A DNA stretch of 64,000 nucleotides, from assembly GCA_003225005.1 (NCBI GenBank), contig QIAN01000107.1, positions 1 through 64,000 of the forward strand, in the 5' to 3' direction. Both the position numbers and the translations under genes were made by a program. This stretch comes from Acidobacteriota bacterium (GTDB taxonomy: Bacteria > Acidobacteriota > Terriglobia > Terriglobales > Acidobacteriaceae). The notes beneath the pieces are model-generated. The model was not told where the DNA came from. It did no database searches and worked only from the letters and a program-made list of their open reading frames with translations. Shown piece after piece: positions 29,401 to 38,368 of the stretch; position 1 is the first letter of the stretch, and each line of letters starts with the position of its first letter.

Positions 29401-30081
29401 CCGGGATATCAAAAGGCGGATTGGGGTCTCTCGGCACTCAATCTCAATCAGCAGTTCACGGCCAGCGTGCTGTATGACTTACCGTTCGGGAAAGGCAAAA
29501 CCTATGGTGGCTCCTGGTCCGGCTCGGTCGATTCGATTCTAGGAGGTTGGACCGTCAACCTGATTGAGAAGGTGACTACCGGATTTCCTCTCTTTGTGGT
29601 CGACAGCGCGAACGCGGGCACCCCCGGAAACCCGGGCGTATCAGGGGTAGCCTTCTCTTGGAACGGAAATGGGTTAAATCGGCCTGATCAGGTGGGTGAT
29701 CCCAACAAGGCAGGGCCGGTGGCTGCCAACCCGGGCTGCCAAGCACCCTCCCAAGTGCACACGCTTACGAATTGGTTCAATCCGTGCGCGTACACTCACG
29801 CTGCTCCCGGAGAGCTCGGAGATTCAAATCGCGCACCATTATACGGCCCTCGGTTTGTGAACACCGATCTTTCAATTATCAAACATTTCCCTCTTCCCTA
29901 CGAGAGTGTAAGGCTGGACTTCCGTGCTGAGTTCTTCAATCTATTTAACCATGCACAGTTCTATCTGCCTGGTGGCAGCAGCGGCATGCAGGATGTAAAC
30001 GCATCGAGCAGTTTCGGTGTGGTAAGCGGGACGGTGAACAACCCCCGTGTAATTCAGTTCGCCCTCAAACTCAACTTTTAG
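26437..30081 (+). CDS. TonB-dependent receptor with N-terminal carboxypeptidase-regulatory-like (Cna-B) domain, Oar-like
   Basis: ATG 26437 gives a signal peptide MLTKRKLIVAVSSLLFSISPVVYG; GSFSGTVSDKAGAVVSGATVKATSQGTG, plug VADLPLNGRDFVQLATLTPG, beta-barrel C-terminus ending in VIQFALKLNF. Confidence 0.88.
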   Translation: MLTKRKLIVAVSSLLFSISPVVYGQATGSFSGTVSDKAGAVVSGATVKATSQGTGVSREAKTDDSGHYLIPLLPVAMYTIRVESQGFGAAEQKDVRLQVDEQRELDFALSPASVTTAVEVSATEVSVQTTNATLGQVITSEQVADLPLNGRDFVQLATLTPGTTQETNPGSFFTSAASSEVAARGIYSLSVGGSRAQSTDWLLDGVDNNELTAGGIAILPSIDAIQEFKVLTYNYSAEYGTRAGPTVLVTTKSGTNNFHGSVFEFFRNTKLDARSYFASAREQFNLNQFGAALGGPIQKDKTFFFVDYQAKMQRHGIPFSGLVPTPAMLTGDYTNDPLGVARPGFAPGAPALNIDGFPNINSPYTFSPFQCDGTGNPIAPNPDGSQNPGVNCNKIPAAMFDPTVNPSADPSGLAMMKLYPQPNIVNTSTLTNFSNVPVRKLNEGEFDVKLDHTFSSKDSAFARFSYDQATSFVPGGSPGFAEANAFGSSQDITNHGRNVAVSETHVFSDRNLNQFTAGFNRIFNHILSFGNGTCEAANIGILGADLNSKCPNAPAGVITQSTKDCISCGLTSTLMNNYWALGDRGFAPFQGGTNVFSISDSFDMIRGKHHIRAGAGFRDQQMNVETNAFQDGFFINFGLTGDATADLLLGQLGGGIHDQTFFGATTGRRWKLFRPFVDDEWRVTPDLTLTLGLAWALVTPITEAQNRQANFDFASGKFFVAGSAPFGSCTICVRSDGHVGIQMDKTALEPRIGIAWKPLGSQKTAVRAGYAIFHDSSWNQGAQGLWENPPYFAESDNFFGPCPFNNSGQAVPKNCGNRYLFLDSTLNPITSPPSPQSFPGALQSQNLNYKQGRVQQFNLNIEHQLPANVVLTAGYAGSRSSHILVDGLNLNVGSPAACGVVPGYTLGCGPGGGAFGPKWGAPTFLFPLTINNNNDIGRAHYDSLQVKAETRSTRQGLYALLGYTYSRTFDSGFADGLGTFPGATYFPLPGYQKADWGLSALNLNQQFTASVLYDLPFGKGKTYGGSWSGSVDSILGGWTVNLIEKVTTGFPLFVVDSANAGTPGNPGVSGVAFSWNGNGLNRPDQVGDPNKAGPVAANPGCQAPSQVHTLTNWFNPCAYTHAAPGELGDSNRAPLYGPRFVNTDLSIIKHFPLPYESVRLDFRAEFFNLFNHAQFYLPGGSSGMQDVNASSSFGVVSGTVNNPRVIQFALKLNF

Positions 30082-30169
30082 GGCGAGCCAATCGCAATCC
30101 TAACTCTGGGCAGACTGGTCGACTCAGCCTGCCCTTAAATTTGCAATCCGAAAATCTGCAGGAGGAATA

Positions 30170-31273
30170 ATGCGGGAGTTCACAGGGAGGGTCTCGCACG
30201 TCTCTATCCTGGCGATTTTGCTTTGTTCCACGGCGCTGGCCCAGAAAATCAAAGTCATCGTCGACCAGGATGCCCGCGGGCCCGGTACCAGCGACCAGCA
30301 AGCAATTCTGGTTTTCCTACAGTCGGAAAAGTTTGACGTGCTCGGGATCACCACGGTCAGCGGCGACCAGTGGGTGAAGGAAGAGACACAGCACGTCCTG
30401 CGCCTGCTGGAAATCGCTGGGCGAACTGATGTCCCCGTGATCCAAGGAGCCGAGTTCCCCCTGCTTAATTCCAAGGAAGAGACCGAGCGCTGGGAAGCTC
30501 TTTACGGCAAGCTGGAATACAAGGGATGCTGGACGGACAGGTTTGAGGCGAATCGGTCCACAATTTACGACGAACCCTATCATCCGCCCGACGTTGTGCC
30601 GCTCATGCGCGAAGGAGAGCCGCGCATCAAAGCGCTTCCCGGCACAGCTGCGGAATTTATTGTGCAGATGGTGCACAAGTATCCAGGCCAGGTCGTGCTT
30701 TGGGCGGGCGGACCGCTCACCAATTATGCTCTAGCTCTGAAGCTTAACCCTGAGGTAGCGACGCTCGCGAAAGAGTTCGTGCTCATGGGCGGCGGATTGT
30801 ACGCGGACAAAGGAGCGATTGATCGCGGCGCTATCGACGCCCGGCGCGAGTTCAATTGGTGGTTTGATCCGGAAGCGGCTCGCATCGTCCTGCGTGCGCC
30901 CTGGAAAAAACTTACCATCACGCCGATTGATATTTCGGTCAAGACCCGCTTCACTTCGGAAATGCAAGCTACCATTTCCAAGGCAGGCACTCCGGTCACG
31001 CAATACCTGGATAAATATTCGTTGCCCGGCTATATGTGGGACGAAATCGCAGGCGCGGCTTTGATCGATCCATCCATCATCACCGGTCAGAAGCAGCTCT
31101 ACATGGACATCGACGTAGATCATGGAGCCGGTTACGGCAAGACCGTCTTCTGGGATTCCACCGCTAAGGTTCCACCCTACTTGCGCCTGGCTAACGTGCA
31201 ATTTGATATCGATGCCCAGAAGTTCTACGAACTTTACATAAACTTGATGACGCGTCTTCCACACAGCAAATGA
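30170..31273 (+). CDS. Secreted nucleoside hydrolase-like protein, divergent DQD subtype
   Basis: Signal peptide; KVIVDQDARGPGTSDQQAILVFL, VSGDQW, AGGPLTNYALAL, VLMGGGLY, REFNWWFDPEAARIVL. Confidence 0.85.
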   Translation: MREFTGRVSHVSILAILLCSTALAQKIKVIVDQDARGPGTSDQQAILVFLQSEKFDVLGITTVSGDQWVKEETQHVLRLLEIAGRTDVPVIQGAEFPLLNSKEETERWEALYGKLEYKGCWTDRFEANRSTIYDEPYHPPDVVPLMREGEPRIKALPGTAAEFIVQMVHKYPGQVVLWAGGPLTNYALALKLNPEVATLAKEFVLMGGGLYADKGAIDRGAIDARREFNWWFDPEAARIVLRAPWKKLTITPIDISVKTRFTSEMQATISKAGTPVTQYLDKYSLPGYMWDEIAGAALIDPSIITGQKQLYMDIDVDHGAGYGKTVFWDSTAKVPPYLRLANVQFDIDAQKFYELYINLMTRLPHSK

Positions 31274-32367
31274 TCTTTCTGCGCCCCACGGAAAGCAGCA
31301 GGTTCTTACCGGCAATCCTGGTGCTGCTTCTGGCAAGTTCTTTCGCCCAGACTCAGCAGCGACACAAGGTGATTATCAATGAGGACTGCTCCGGTCCCGG
31401 CGGCAGCAACCTGCAGACACTTCTGGTGATGATTCAGTCTCCCCAGGTAGAGGTGCTGGGAATCACGGTGGTGAGCGGAGACCAGTGGCGCGATGAAGAG
31501 GTGGCGCACACGCTGCGCCTGCTCGAGATCATCGGCCGCACTGATATACCGGTGGTGCCTGGAGCAGTTTTCCCCCTGGTACACCGCCGCGAAGAAGCGC
31601 AACTGTGGCGGGAGCGTTACGGAAAAGTAGCCTACGCAGGTGCCTGGGATGACCGATGGTGGCACGGGCCTTTCGTCGTTCCGCCGCTGCCCGAAGGGCA
31701 GCCCAAGATCAAGCCTGCTGAGGAGGACGCAGCTCATTTCTTGATCCGGATGGTGCGCCAGTACCCGCATCAAGTGACGATCTATGAGGGCGGCCCCATG
31801 ACGAACCTGGCGCTTGCGATCTCACTTGATCCACAGTTTCCCGAGTTGGCTAAAGAACTAGTTTTTATGGGAGGAAGCCTTAGTCCACAGACCGACAACC
31901 CGGAGTTCGTCAACAACCCTCGTCACGAGTTCAATTTCTGGTTCGACCCGGAGGCGGCACAAATCGTCCTCCGCGCACCGTGGAAGAAGATCGTCTGCAC
32001 GCCGACGGACATCTCGATCAAAACGCACGTGACGCCCGCGATGATGAAACAGATAGAAGCCAGCGGGACTGCGCTGGCTCACTACGTCGCGCGCTTTGCC
32101 ATGTTTACTCCCGGGCCCGACATTATGTGGGATGAACTTGCGGCGGCCGCATGGATCGATCCTACCCTCATCACCAAGCGGGAGACTCGCTACATGGGTA
32201 TCGATCTCGACCGCGGAGCAGGATACGGCAATACGCTAACCTGGACTGAGAAGGATAAGCCGAACTTCACCGCACAGCCGGTCGAGATCGAATTGGATTT
32301 GGACACCGAAAAGTTTTATCGAATGTTCGTAAGCTTGATGAGCGTGTCTACGCCTGCGGTTCACTGA
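31270..32367 (+). CDS. Secreted nucleoside hydrolase-like protein, divergent subtype with altered metal-binding motif
   Basis: KVIINEDCSGPGGSNLQTLLVMIQSPQVEVLGITVVSGDQW, GGPMTNLALAISL, VFMGGSLSPQ, HEFNFWFDPEAAQIVL; 4-bp ATGA overlap with the preceding gene. Confidence 0.83.
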   Translation: MIFLRPTESSRFLPAILVLLLASSFAQTQQRHKVIINEDCSGPGGSNLQTLLVMIQSPQVEVLGITVVSGDQWRDEEVAHTLRLLEIIGRTDIPVVPGAVFPLVHRREEAQLWRERYGKVAYAGAWDDRWWHGPFVVPPLPEGQPKIKPAEEDAAHFLIRMVRQYPHQVTIYEGGPMTNLALAISLDPQFPELAKELVFMGGSLSPQTDNPEFVNNPRHEFNFWFDPEAAQIVLRAPWKKIVCTPTDISIKTHVTPAMMKQIEASGTALAHYVARFAMFTPGPDIMWDELAAAAWIDPTLITKRETRYMGIDLDRGAGYGNTLTWTEKDKPNFTAQPVEIELDLDTEKFYRMFVSLMSVSTPAVH

Positions 32368-32387
32368 CTCGCTCAGCGAGATATATC

Positions 32388-32915
32388 GTGTCGGCAAATA
32401 TCGAATTTAAAGCCGAGTTGATAGACCTCGAATCGGCTCGTGCAACTGCCAGAAACCTCAGTGGGAAGGGACCGGAAATCCTTCGACAGACGGATGTGTT
32501 CTTCCCCTGCCCTCATGGCCGGCTCAAACTGAGGATCTTTGACGATAATCACGGCGAACTAATTTTCTACGAACGGGCTGATGCGCCCGGCCCGCGCCGC
32601 TCCCATTACCAGATCGCGAGGACGGCGGATCCTTACACGTTGCTGGAAATCCTGCAGCATGTATCGGGCGTCTCTGGCATGGTTGAAAAAGTGCGCAGTT
32701 TGTACATCGTGGGTCAGACCCGAATTCATATAGACCAGGTGAAGGGCCTGGGAAGCTTCCTAGAAATCGAAGTGGTTTTGAAGGAACAGCAAAGTGACGC
32801 CGAAGGCCTGCACATTGCCCAAACGCTCGCAAAGGAATTCAAAATCATGGAGAACCATCTGATTCACGTTGCTTACGTTGACCTCTTGCGTCAGCAGTCG
32901 GCGTCGCCTCCTTAG
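32388..32915 (+). CDS. CYTH-domain protein (class IV adenylate cyclase/ThTPase-like)
   Basis: IEFKAELIDLESARATARNL, DVFFPCPHGRLKLRIFDDNHGELIFYERAD, RIHIDQVKGLGSFLEIEVVL; GTG start. Confidence 0.8.
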   Translation: MSANIEFKAELIDLESARATARNLSGKGPEILRQTDVFFPCPHGRLKLRIFDDNHGELIFYERADAPGPRRSHYQIARTADPYTLLEILQHVSGVSGMVEKVRSLYIVGQTRIHIDQVKGLGSFLEIEVVLKEQQSDAEGLHIAQTLAKEFKIMENHLIHVAYVDLLRQQSASPP

Positions 32916-32941
32916 ATCTCGGCCCCGGCAGTTCTAACTCG

Positions 32942-34639
32942 CTATTGCGGCTGCAGGGCAGAAGGTCGGTCCCGCAAGGTATACACAAACTGCTGGATCT
33001 CATGCCGCTCGCGCTCGGCGTCCGCCGCCTTGCTCTTTGATATCTGATCGTAAACTCGCAACTCCTCTTGAGCTTTCAACTTCTGTCCAGTCTGCCGGTA
33101 GGCCTGTGCCAGCCGATAATGCGCCTCTTCGAGCGATGGGTTGACTTCGATCGTTTGTTGATAGGCAGAGATGGCCTCGGAGAAGTCCCTCCGCTCCGAA
33201 TAGAGAATGCCCAGTTGCAAATGCCCAGGGCCCAGCCTGGGATCGAGGTGCACGGCCTTCTCCAGAAGGGACTGCACTTGCGCCAGGGTTTCGCCGTCCT
33301 CTGGGCCCTTCCTGCCTTTCCAAAGACTGACCGCGTAGTAATAGTTGGCCGTTGCATTTTCAGGTCGAAGCGTGACAAATCGACGCAGCCTCTCTACCAA
33401 GGCGTCAGGCTGCGTCTTCTCAACGCTCTGGATTTTGCCCAGAAACAGGTAAGGACTGGGGTCGTCGGGATTCAGGTCCGACGCCTCGCAAAGACGCTGG
33501 ACAGCCGGCTCGTAGGAACCGCGAGCGTACCAAGACACTCCGAGGCCGACCAGCATTCGGACGGAATGCGGAAAGAGGTGATTTCCCTTGGTGAAAACTT
33601 CAATGGCCGGTTCCATGGCACGATGCATCAGCAGCTCGGCTCCCCAATCGAAGAGGTTGGGCTCGCTCGGGCTCATTTCCGCCGCGCGCTCGTACTCCTG
33701 AACGGCTTTGAGAGGATTACCCAATTTCTCCTCAACGTCGCCCAGCAAGTGATGTAGTTCGGCTTCTTCCTGCCCCGCTTTGTCCTGAACAGTCTGCAGC
33801 GCTCGAAGGCGGGTGCGAGCAGCTGGGTAGTCACCGGCGTCCGCGTGGGCGCGTGCCAGGGCGTAGGAGGCCGCGTAATCCCCAGGACGGAGCTGAGACG
33901 CGCGATCGAGATAGGGGAGTGCCTCCCGAGCCTTGCCCTCGTCGACCAGCTGTGTTCCGAAGCGGTAGTTTGCGTCAAAACTTGCGGGCTCGTGTTCAGC
34001 CGCCTCACGCAGCGATTTCTCCGCCGCGGTGGCCGCCGATGTGTGCGGTGAAACATCCGCCAACGGCTTAAGGGAAGCGGTTTCTCTGGCGAGCCCTTCT
34101 CGGGTTCGGACAACCGTATCTGAACCGTGGCCGCCGAGTTGGGTGGTGTCCGTGACCCCAGCCACGGTGAATTGTGGTTCGTCGTAAAACTCCGGTGTCC
34201 CCGTCGATCCGCTTTGCGCGGAAGCTTTTGCAGGCTTGAGAGTCAGGTCAATCTTCTTCGTTTCCTTCCCTCCCAGCGCACAACGACCGAAAATTGCAGC
34301 GTCGTATCCCGCCTTCTCCACACGCAGGATATAAACTCCTGCTCGAAGCGCTGCGAAGTGGTACAAGCCCTCCGAATCCGTGACTGCGGTTAAGGTCTTA
34401 GTTCCAATCTCGGTCTGCAAGTAAACTTTGGCGGCGGCAACCGGCCGATCGTGCGAATCCCGGACCAATCCCTGCAAACTGGCGGATTCCATGCGGTCCG
34501 CAGACTGCCCGTGAACCATCGACGGAGCGAGAGAGGCCATCACTGCCAGGAGGCAGGTCGCAGTACGAAGGTATCGGGGTTGATGTGCGTTCACGCGGAA
34601 GCGGCTCATAGGACAAGTGAATCGGAGCGGTAAAAGCAA
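32942..34639 (-). CDS. Secreted TPR protein with N-terminal carboxypeptidase-regulatory-like domain
   Basis: ASLQGLVRDSHDRPVAAAKVYLQTEIG then multiple TPR units. Confidence 0.8.
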   Translation of the reverse strand: MLLPLRFTCPMSRFRVNAHQPRYLRTATCLLAVMASLAPSMVHGQSADRMESASLQGLVRDSHDRPVAAAKVYLQTEIGTKTLTAVTDSEGLYHFAALRAGVYILRVEKAGYDAAIFGRCALGGKETKKIDLTLKPAKASAQSGSTGTPEFYDEPQFTVAGVTDTTQLGGHGSDTVVRTREGLARETASLKPLADVSPHTSAATAAEKSLREAAEHEPASFDANYRFGTQLVDEGKAREALPYLDRASQLRPGDYAASYALARAHADAGDYPAARTRLRALQTVQDKAGQEEAELHHLLGDVEEKLGNPLKAVQEYERAAEMSPSEPNLFDWGAELLMHRAMEPAIEVFTKGNHLFPHSVRMLVGLGVSWYARGSYEPAVQRLCEASDLNPDDPSPYLFLGKIQSVEKTQPDALVERLRRFVTLRPENATANYYYAVSLWKGRKGPEDGETLAQVQSLLEKAVHLDPRLGPGHLQLGILYSERRDFSEAISAYQQTIEVNPSLEEAHYRLAQAYRQTGQKLKAQEELRVYDQISKSKAADAERERHEIQQFVYTLRDRPSALQPQ

Positions 34640-34764
34640 AACCAGAAATGTGTCTATTGGTCCGCCATTTTAGTCGTTTCGAGCCGCCATTCACAATCGC
34701 GTCGAACAGTTTGCTTCACTACGATACGGCCGGCCCGGACCAGTTCGGTTTGTTATCCTACAGT

Positions 34765-35730
34765 GTGGCCCGCGCCCTTCTGATCGATACCGATACAGCC
34801 TCCGACGATGCGGTCGCTCTCATCATGGCTCTCCGGTTCCCTGAAGTCCGGGTTGTCGCGATCACGACCGTCGCCGGAAACGTCGGAGTTCAACAGGCCA
34901 CCCGGAACGCGTTGTATACAGTTGAACTCTGTCGAGCCAACGTCCCGGTCTATGCGGGAGCTGAAAAGCCACTGCTCCGCGCCCATCAGAGCGCGACGTG
35001 GTTTCATGGCCGTGACGGATTCGGAGATCACAATTATCCGCCGCCCCATCAATCGCCCGGAAAATTGCACGCAGTCGAGGCGATAATTGAGGTGATCGAA
35101 GCAAACCCCGGAGTCGTACTGGTAACACTCGCGCCGCTTACTAATCTTGCCCTCGCTCTGGCGAAAAAGCCGTCAATCGCTGCCAAAGTCGGGCGCTGTG
35201 TGGTCATGGGGGGCGCACCGTGCTGTGAAGGGAACGTGACGCCAGCGGCCGAATACAACATCTGGGTCGATCCCGAGGCCGCCCGCACCGTCCTGCTCAG
35301 CGGCCTTCCGGTGGAACTTATCGGCTGGCAACTCTCGCGCGGCGACGCTGTCCTTCATAAGGACGATATCGCGCACATTCAGGGATTCAACAACGAACTG
35401 GCCCGGTTTGCCGTCGAGTGCAACAGCCGCGCGCGACAGGCTTATATGGAGCAAACCGGAGAAGATGGTATTTCACTGCCTGATCCAATTGCCATGTCCA
35501 TTGCTCTCGACCCCAGCGTCGGAACTCAGTGGAGTGCGCACTATGTGGATGTGGAAACCCACAGTGAGTTGACGCGGGGCATGACCGTTGTGGATCGCCT
35601 CAGTGTGGCCGACGACGACCGGAACAAGGCGGTTTGGACCCCGGTTTTGGACAAGGCACGCAAGGCGAAAGTGTGTTGGACAATCGACACGAAAAGGTGG
35701 AAGGAAACCCTCCTTTCCGCGCTCAATTAG
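34765..35730 (+). CDS. Cytoplasmic-type inosine-uridine nucleoside hydrolase
   Basis: LLIDTDTASDDAVALIMALRFPEVRVVAITTVAGNVGVQQATRNALYTVELC; GRCVVMGGAPCCEGNVTPAAEYNIWVDPEAARTVL; probable GTG start inside ORF 34648-35730. Confidence 0.9.
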   Translation: MARALLIDTDTASDDAVALIMALRFPEVRVVAITTVAGNVGVQQATRNALYTVELCRANVPVYAGAEKPLLRAHQSATWFHGRDGFGDHNYPPPHQSPGKLHAVEAIIEVIEANPGVVLVTLAPLTNLALALAKKPSIAAKVGRCVVMGGAPCCEGNVTPAAEYNIWVDPEAARTVLLSGLPVELIGWQLSRGDAVLHKDDIAHIQGFNNELARFAVECNSRARQAYMEQTGEDGISLPDPIAMSIALDPSVGTQWSAHYVDVETHSELTRGMTVVDRLSVADDDRNKAVWTPVLDKARKAKVCWTIDTKRWKETLLSALN

Positions 35731-35742
35731 TTGGGGCCTGAC

Positions 35743-36954
35743 ATGCATGCCCTCCTGAGAAAACGAGGTGGCGTAGCACGATGGATGATCGGGATAGGTC
35801 TCATTACGATGACCCTGACATTATCTGTGCGGGCAGAACAGGTTTCACTGCAGGCGATCGTTACACCTTCCACAACAATTTTGAAAGATGGCCGCGTGGT
35901 CACCTTTGCTGTTCACGGTTTCATCGAGTTCAAATCGCTCGCCGAGCTATTCCCTTACATCGAGTCCCAGACTCGACGCTGGCCGGCGAATGGCGGTCTC
36001 GACCACGCAGAGCAGCAGCGCTTGGCGCGCGAGTTGCTGCGCGGTGGAATTGAGAGTCGCGTTGTCTCGATGGCCGACGAGCGCCCCCTCGAAGCGCTGA
36101 TAACGCATACCAGCGAGGAACTCCGGCAAGCGCTCGCGCACGTGAAAGAGCCGGTGCCGCCCAGTTACGCCGAGGAGTTTCTGGCCGTGCAGGAGAAATG
36201 GAAGCATTCATTGAACTGCTGGAGTGCTTCACCATCAATTCCGGGACGGGTACTCTCCAATTGGTATCTGATTGAGGAAGGCATACAACTCTATGGCGCC
36301 ACTTACGATTCGACGGAGCATTTCTGGCAAGCCGTGAAGTATCACCCTGAGATGACCGTGGCTGGGCTGACGGAGTTGCTCAGTCTTCTGGAGCACAGGG
36401 ATTGGAGCCCGTGGCTCGGACGTCTTGATGGCGATCCTAGGATCTATTTGCCGAACGCCTACGCCGTGGAATTTCTGCGCTACAGCTTAGCGCCGGAACG
36501 GCTTCGCTGGTTTCGCAATGAACTGGGCCGTCATGACTTGCGGGCAAGTGATCACGCGCGCTCGATTCAGCAACGCGGCGGCAAACCCTTCCGCTTCAGC
36601 GCGTATGAAGAAAAGGTTCTGTGGGGCGATCTGGCCGATTTGTTCCACTTGGTTTACACGTTCTCTGCGCCCGAGGATCCCATTCGCAAGACGCTGGCCG
36701 ATCGCCACTTTGACGCTGTTTACTTAGATGAGAGCAGGATGGGTTTCATCAGCGAGGGATTCCGCTCTTTGATGCTGGAAATCTGGAAGGTGAAATATCT
36801 CCAGATGCCTCGGTTCCGCGAGGTGATCAGCTCTATTCCGAACGAAGTCCGGCTGGCACACTTCCTCAATGACGGCGATTCGCCAGATATTCCCATCCCG
36901 GTTTACGTTAGGTACTTAAACCAGATTCGCGATCTTGCGCGTGCGCAGCGCTGA
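35743..36954 (+). CDS. Secreted protein of uncertain family with NADAR/YbiA-like signatures
   Basis: Signal-like N-terminus MIGIGLITMTLTLSVRAEQ; LSNWYLIEEGIQLYGATYDSTEHFWQAVKYHPEM and C-terminal LMLEIWKVKYLQMPRFREVISSIPNEVRLAHFLND resemble YbiA elements. Confidence 0.55.
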   Translation: MHALLRKRGGVARWMIGIGLITMTLTLSVRAEQVSLQAIVTPSTTILKDGRVVTFAVHGFIEFKSLAELFPYIESQTRRWPANGGLDHAEQQRLARELLRGGIESRVVSMADERPLEALITHTSEELRQALAHVKEPVPPSYAEEFLAVQEKWKHSLNCWSASPSIPGRVLSNWYLIEEGIQLYGATYDSTEHFWQAVKYHPEMTVAGLTELLSLLEHRDWSPWLGRLDGDPRIYLPNAYAVEFLRYSLAPERLRWFRNELGRHDLRASDHARSIQQRGGKPFRFSAYEEKVLWGDLADLFHLVYTFSAPEDPIRKTLADRHFDAVYLDESRMGFISEGFRSLMLEIWKVKYLQMPRFREVISSIPNEVRLAHFLNDGDSPDIPIPVYVRYLNQIRDLARAQR

Positions 36955-36996
36955 TGTGTGGGTTAGCGAGCAGCGCCGGGTCAAGGAGCAGCCAAT

Positions 36997-38193
36997 ATGG
37001 AGTCGCAGCAAAAACCCTTGGGCATGACGCGGCGCCAGTTTGTGGCGTCCTCCGCCTCCGCTTTGGCTACCGGAGGTCTTACGGCTGCCTTGTCGCGTGA
37101 TGCCCAGGCCGCCGGAGTACCGCCGAGTGAACAGTCAGACCGGCAAGGCCATCATGCTCCTTTCCGAGTAATCATCGACACCGACCCCGGCGTGGACGAC
37201 GCTCTAGCATTGCTGCTCGCCATGCGCTCGCCGGAGGTGAAGATTGAAGCCATTACTGCGGTCGCCGGAAATGTGCCGCTGGAGTTGACGCTGCCCAATG
37301 CCTTGCGAATGGTCGAAATCGCCGGCCGCACGGACATTCCCGTAGCGGCGGGCGCCAAGGCGCCTCTGGTGCGCCGTTTGGTGACGGCCGCTTACGCGCA
37401 TGGCGAGAACGGACTGGGCGGCGCGGTCTTTCCGGAATCGAAAATCAGACCCATCGCTGAACCGGCAGCACAATTCATTCAACAATTAGTTCGGAGGTAT
37501 CCCAGTGACGTGACATTGATCACCATAGGGCCGCTAACCAATGTCGCCACCGCATTGAATTCGGATCCGGAGCTTGCCGCGATGGTAAAGAGCGTGGTCA
37601 TGATGGGCGGGTCTCTCTCGGGAGGGAACATCACGCCCGCGGCGGAGTTCAATGTTTACGTGGACCCGGAGGCGGCGCGCATTGTGTTTCAATCCGGCAT
37701 TCCCATCACGATGGTCGGTCTGGACGTCACGCGCAAGACATCTCTGACCGAGGACCACGTGCGCCTGCTCGAGGCCGCGCAAAACCCCGTCAGCCAGGCA
37801 GCGGCGAAGATCGCCCGCAACGCGATCAACCACAACCGCGAGCAGGGATTTCTCGTGGGACCGAATATGCACGACTCGCTCGCCGTAGCGGGATTTCTCG
37901 ATCCATCGCTCCTGAAATGGAAACAGTATTATGTCGATGTCGAAACCGTAGGCGAACTGACCGCGGGCGAAACCTTGGGCTACAGTCCCAACGCCGGCGA
38001 TTTACGGCGCGCGGGGATGGAGAAACAAGTGGGGGTGACCATGCCGATTCGCGGATCGGCCCCCACGCTTGGCAGTACTAGAACGTCTCCGATCTTGCGC
38101 GATAAATTTGTGCCCAATTCCAACGTGGCCACGGACGTGGATTCCGCGAGATTCTTCGACCTGCTGATTGGTCGCTTATCGGGAAAGCAGTAG
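36997..38193 (+). CDS. Nucleoside hydrolase with twin-arginine signal
   Basis: MTRRQFVASSASALATGGLTAAL Tat motif; VIIDTDPGVDDALALLLAM, AVAGNVPLE, SVVMMGGSLSGGNITPAAEFNVYVDPEAARIV. Confidence 0.9.
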   Translation: MESQQKPLGMTRRQFVASSASALATGGLTAALSRDAQAAGVPPSEQSDRQGHHAPFRVIIDTDPGVDDALALLLAMRSPEVKIEAITAVAGNVPLELTLPNALRMVEIAGRTDIPVAAGAKAPLVRRLVTAAYAHGENGLGGAVFPESKIRPIAEPAAQFIQQLVRRYPSDVTLITIGPLTNVATALNSDPELAAMVKSVVMMGGSLSGGNITPAAEFNVYVDPEAARIVFQSGIPITMVGLDVTRKTSLTEDHVRLLEAAQNPVSQAAAKIARNAINHNREQGFLVGPNMHDSLAVAGFLDPSLLKWKQYYVDVETVGELTAGETLGYSPNAGDLRRAGMEKQVGVTMPIRGSAPTLGSTRTSPILRDKFVPNSNVATDVDSARFFDLLIGRLSGKQ

Positions 38194-38205
38194 CCAGGTT
38201 TCTCT

Positions 38206-38333
38206 GTCATGCTGAGCGAAGACCGAGCTTCACTTCGCGAACCGCGGTCGCCGTCGAAGCCCAACCGCTAGCATATGTGTTGGGGGGTAGGGATTCCTCG
38301 TTGGCCTCGCTTCTCGGGATGACAGGAAGCGAC
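38206..38333. repeat. Putative small palindrome-ended dispersed repeat (REP/MITE-like)
   Basis: Starts TGTCATGCTGAGCGAAG and ends CTTCTCGGGATGACAGGAAG, imperfect inverted copies of each other, between two nucleoside hydrolase genes. Confidence 0.4.
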
Positions 38334-38368
38334 GTTTTTCAATAAGGTCTCTAGCTTTGAGGTGAACG

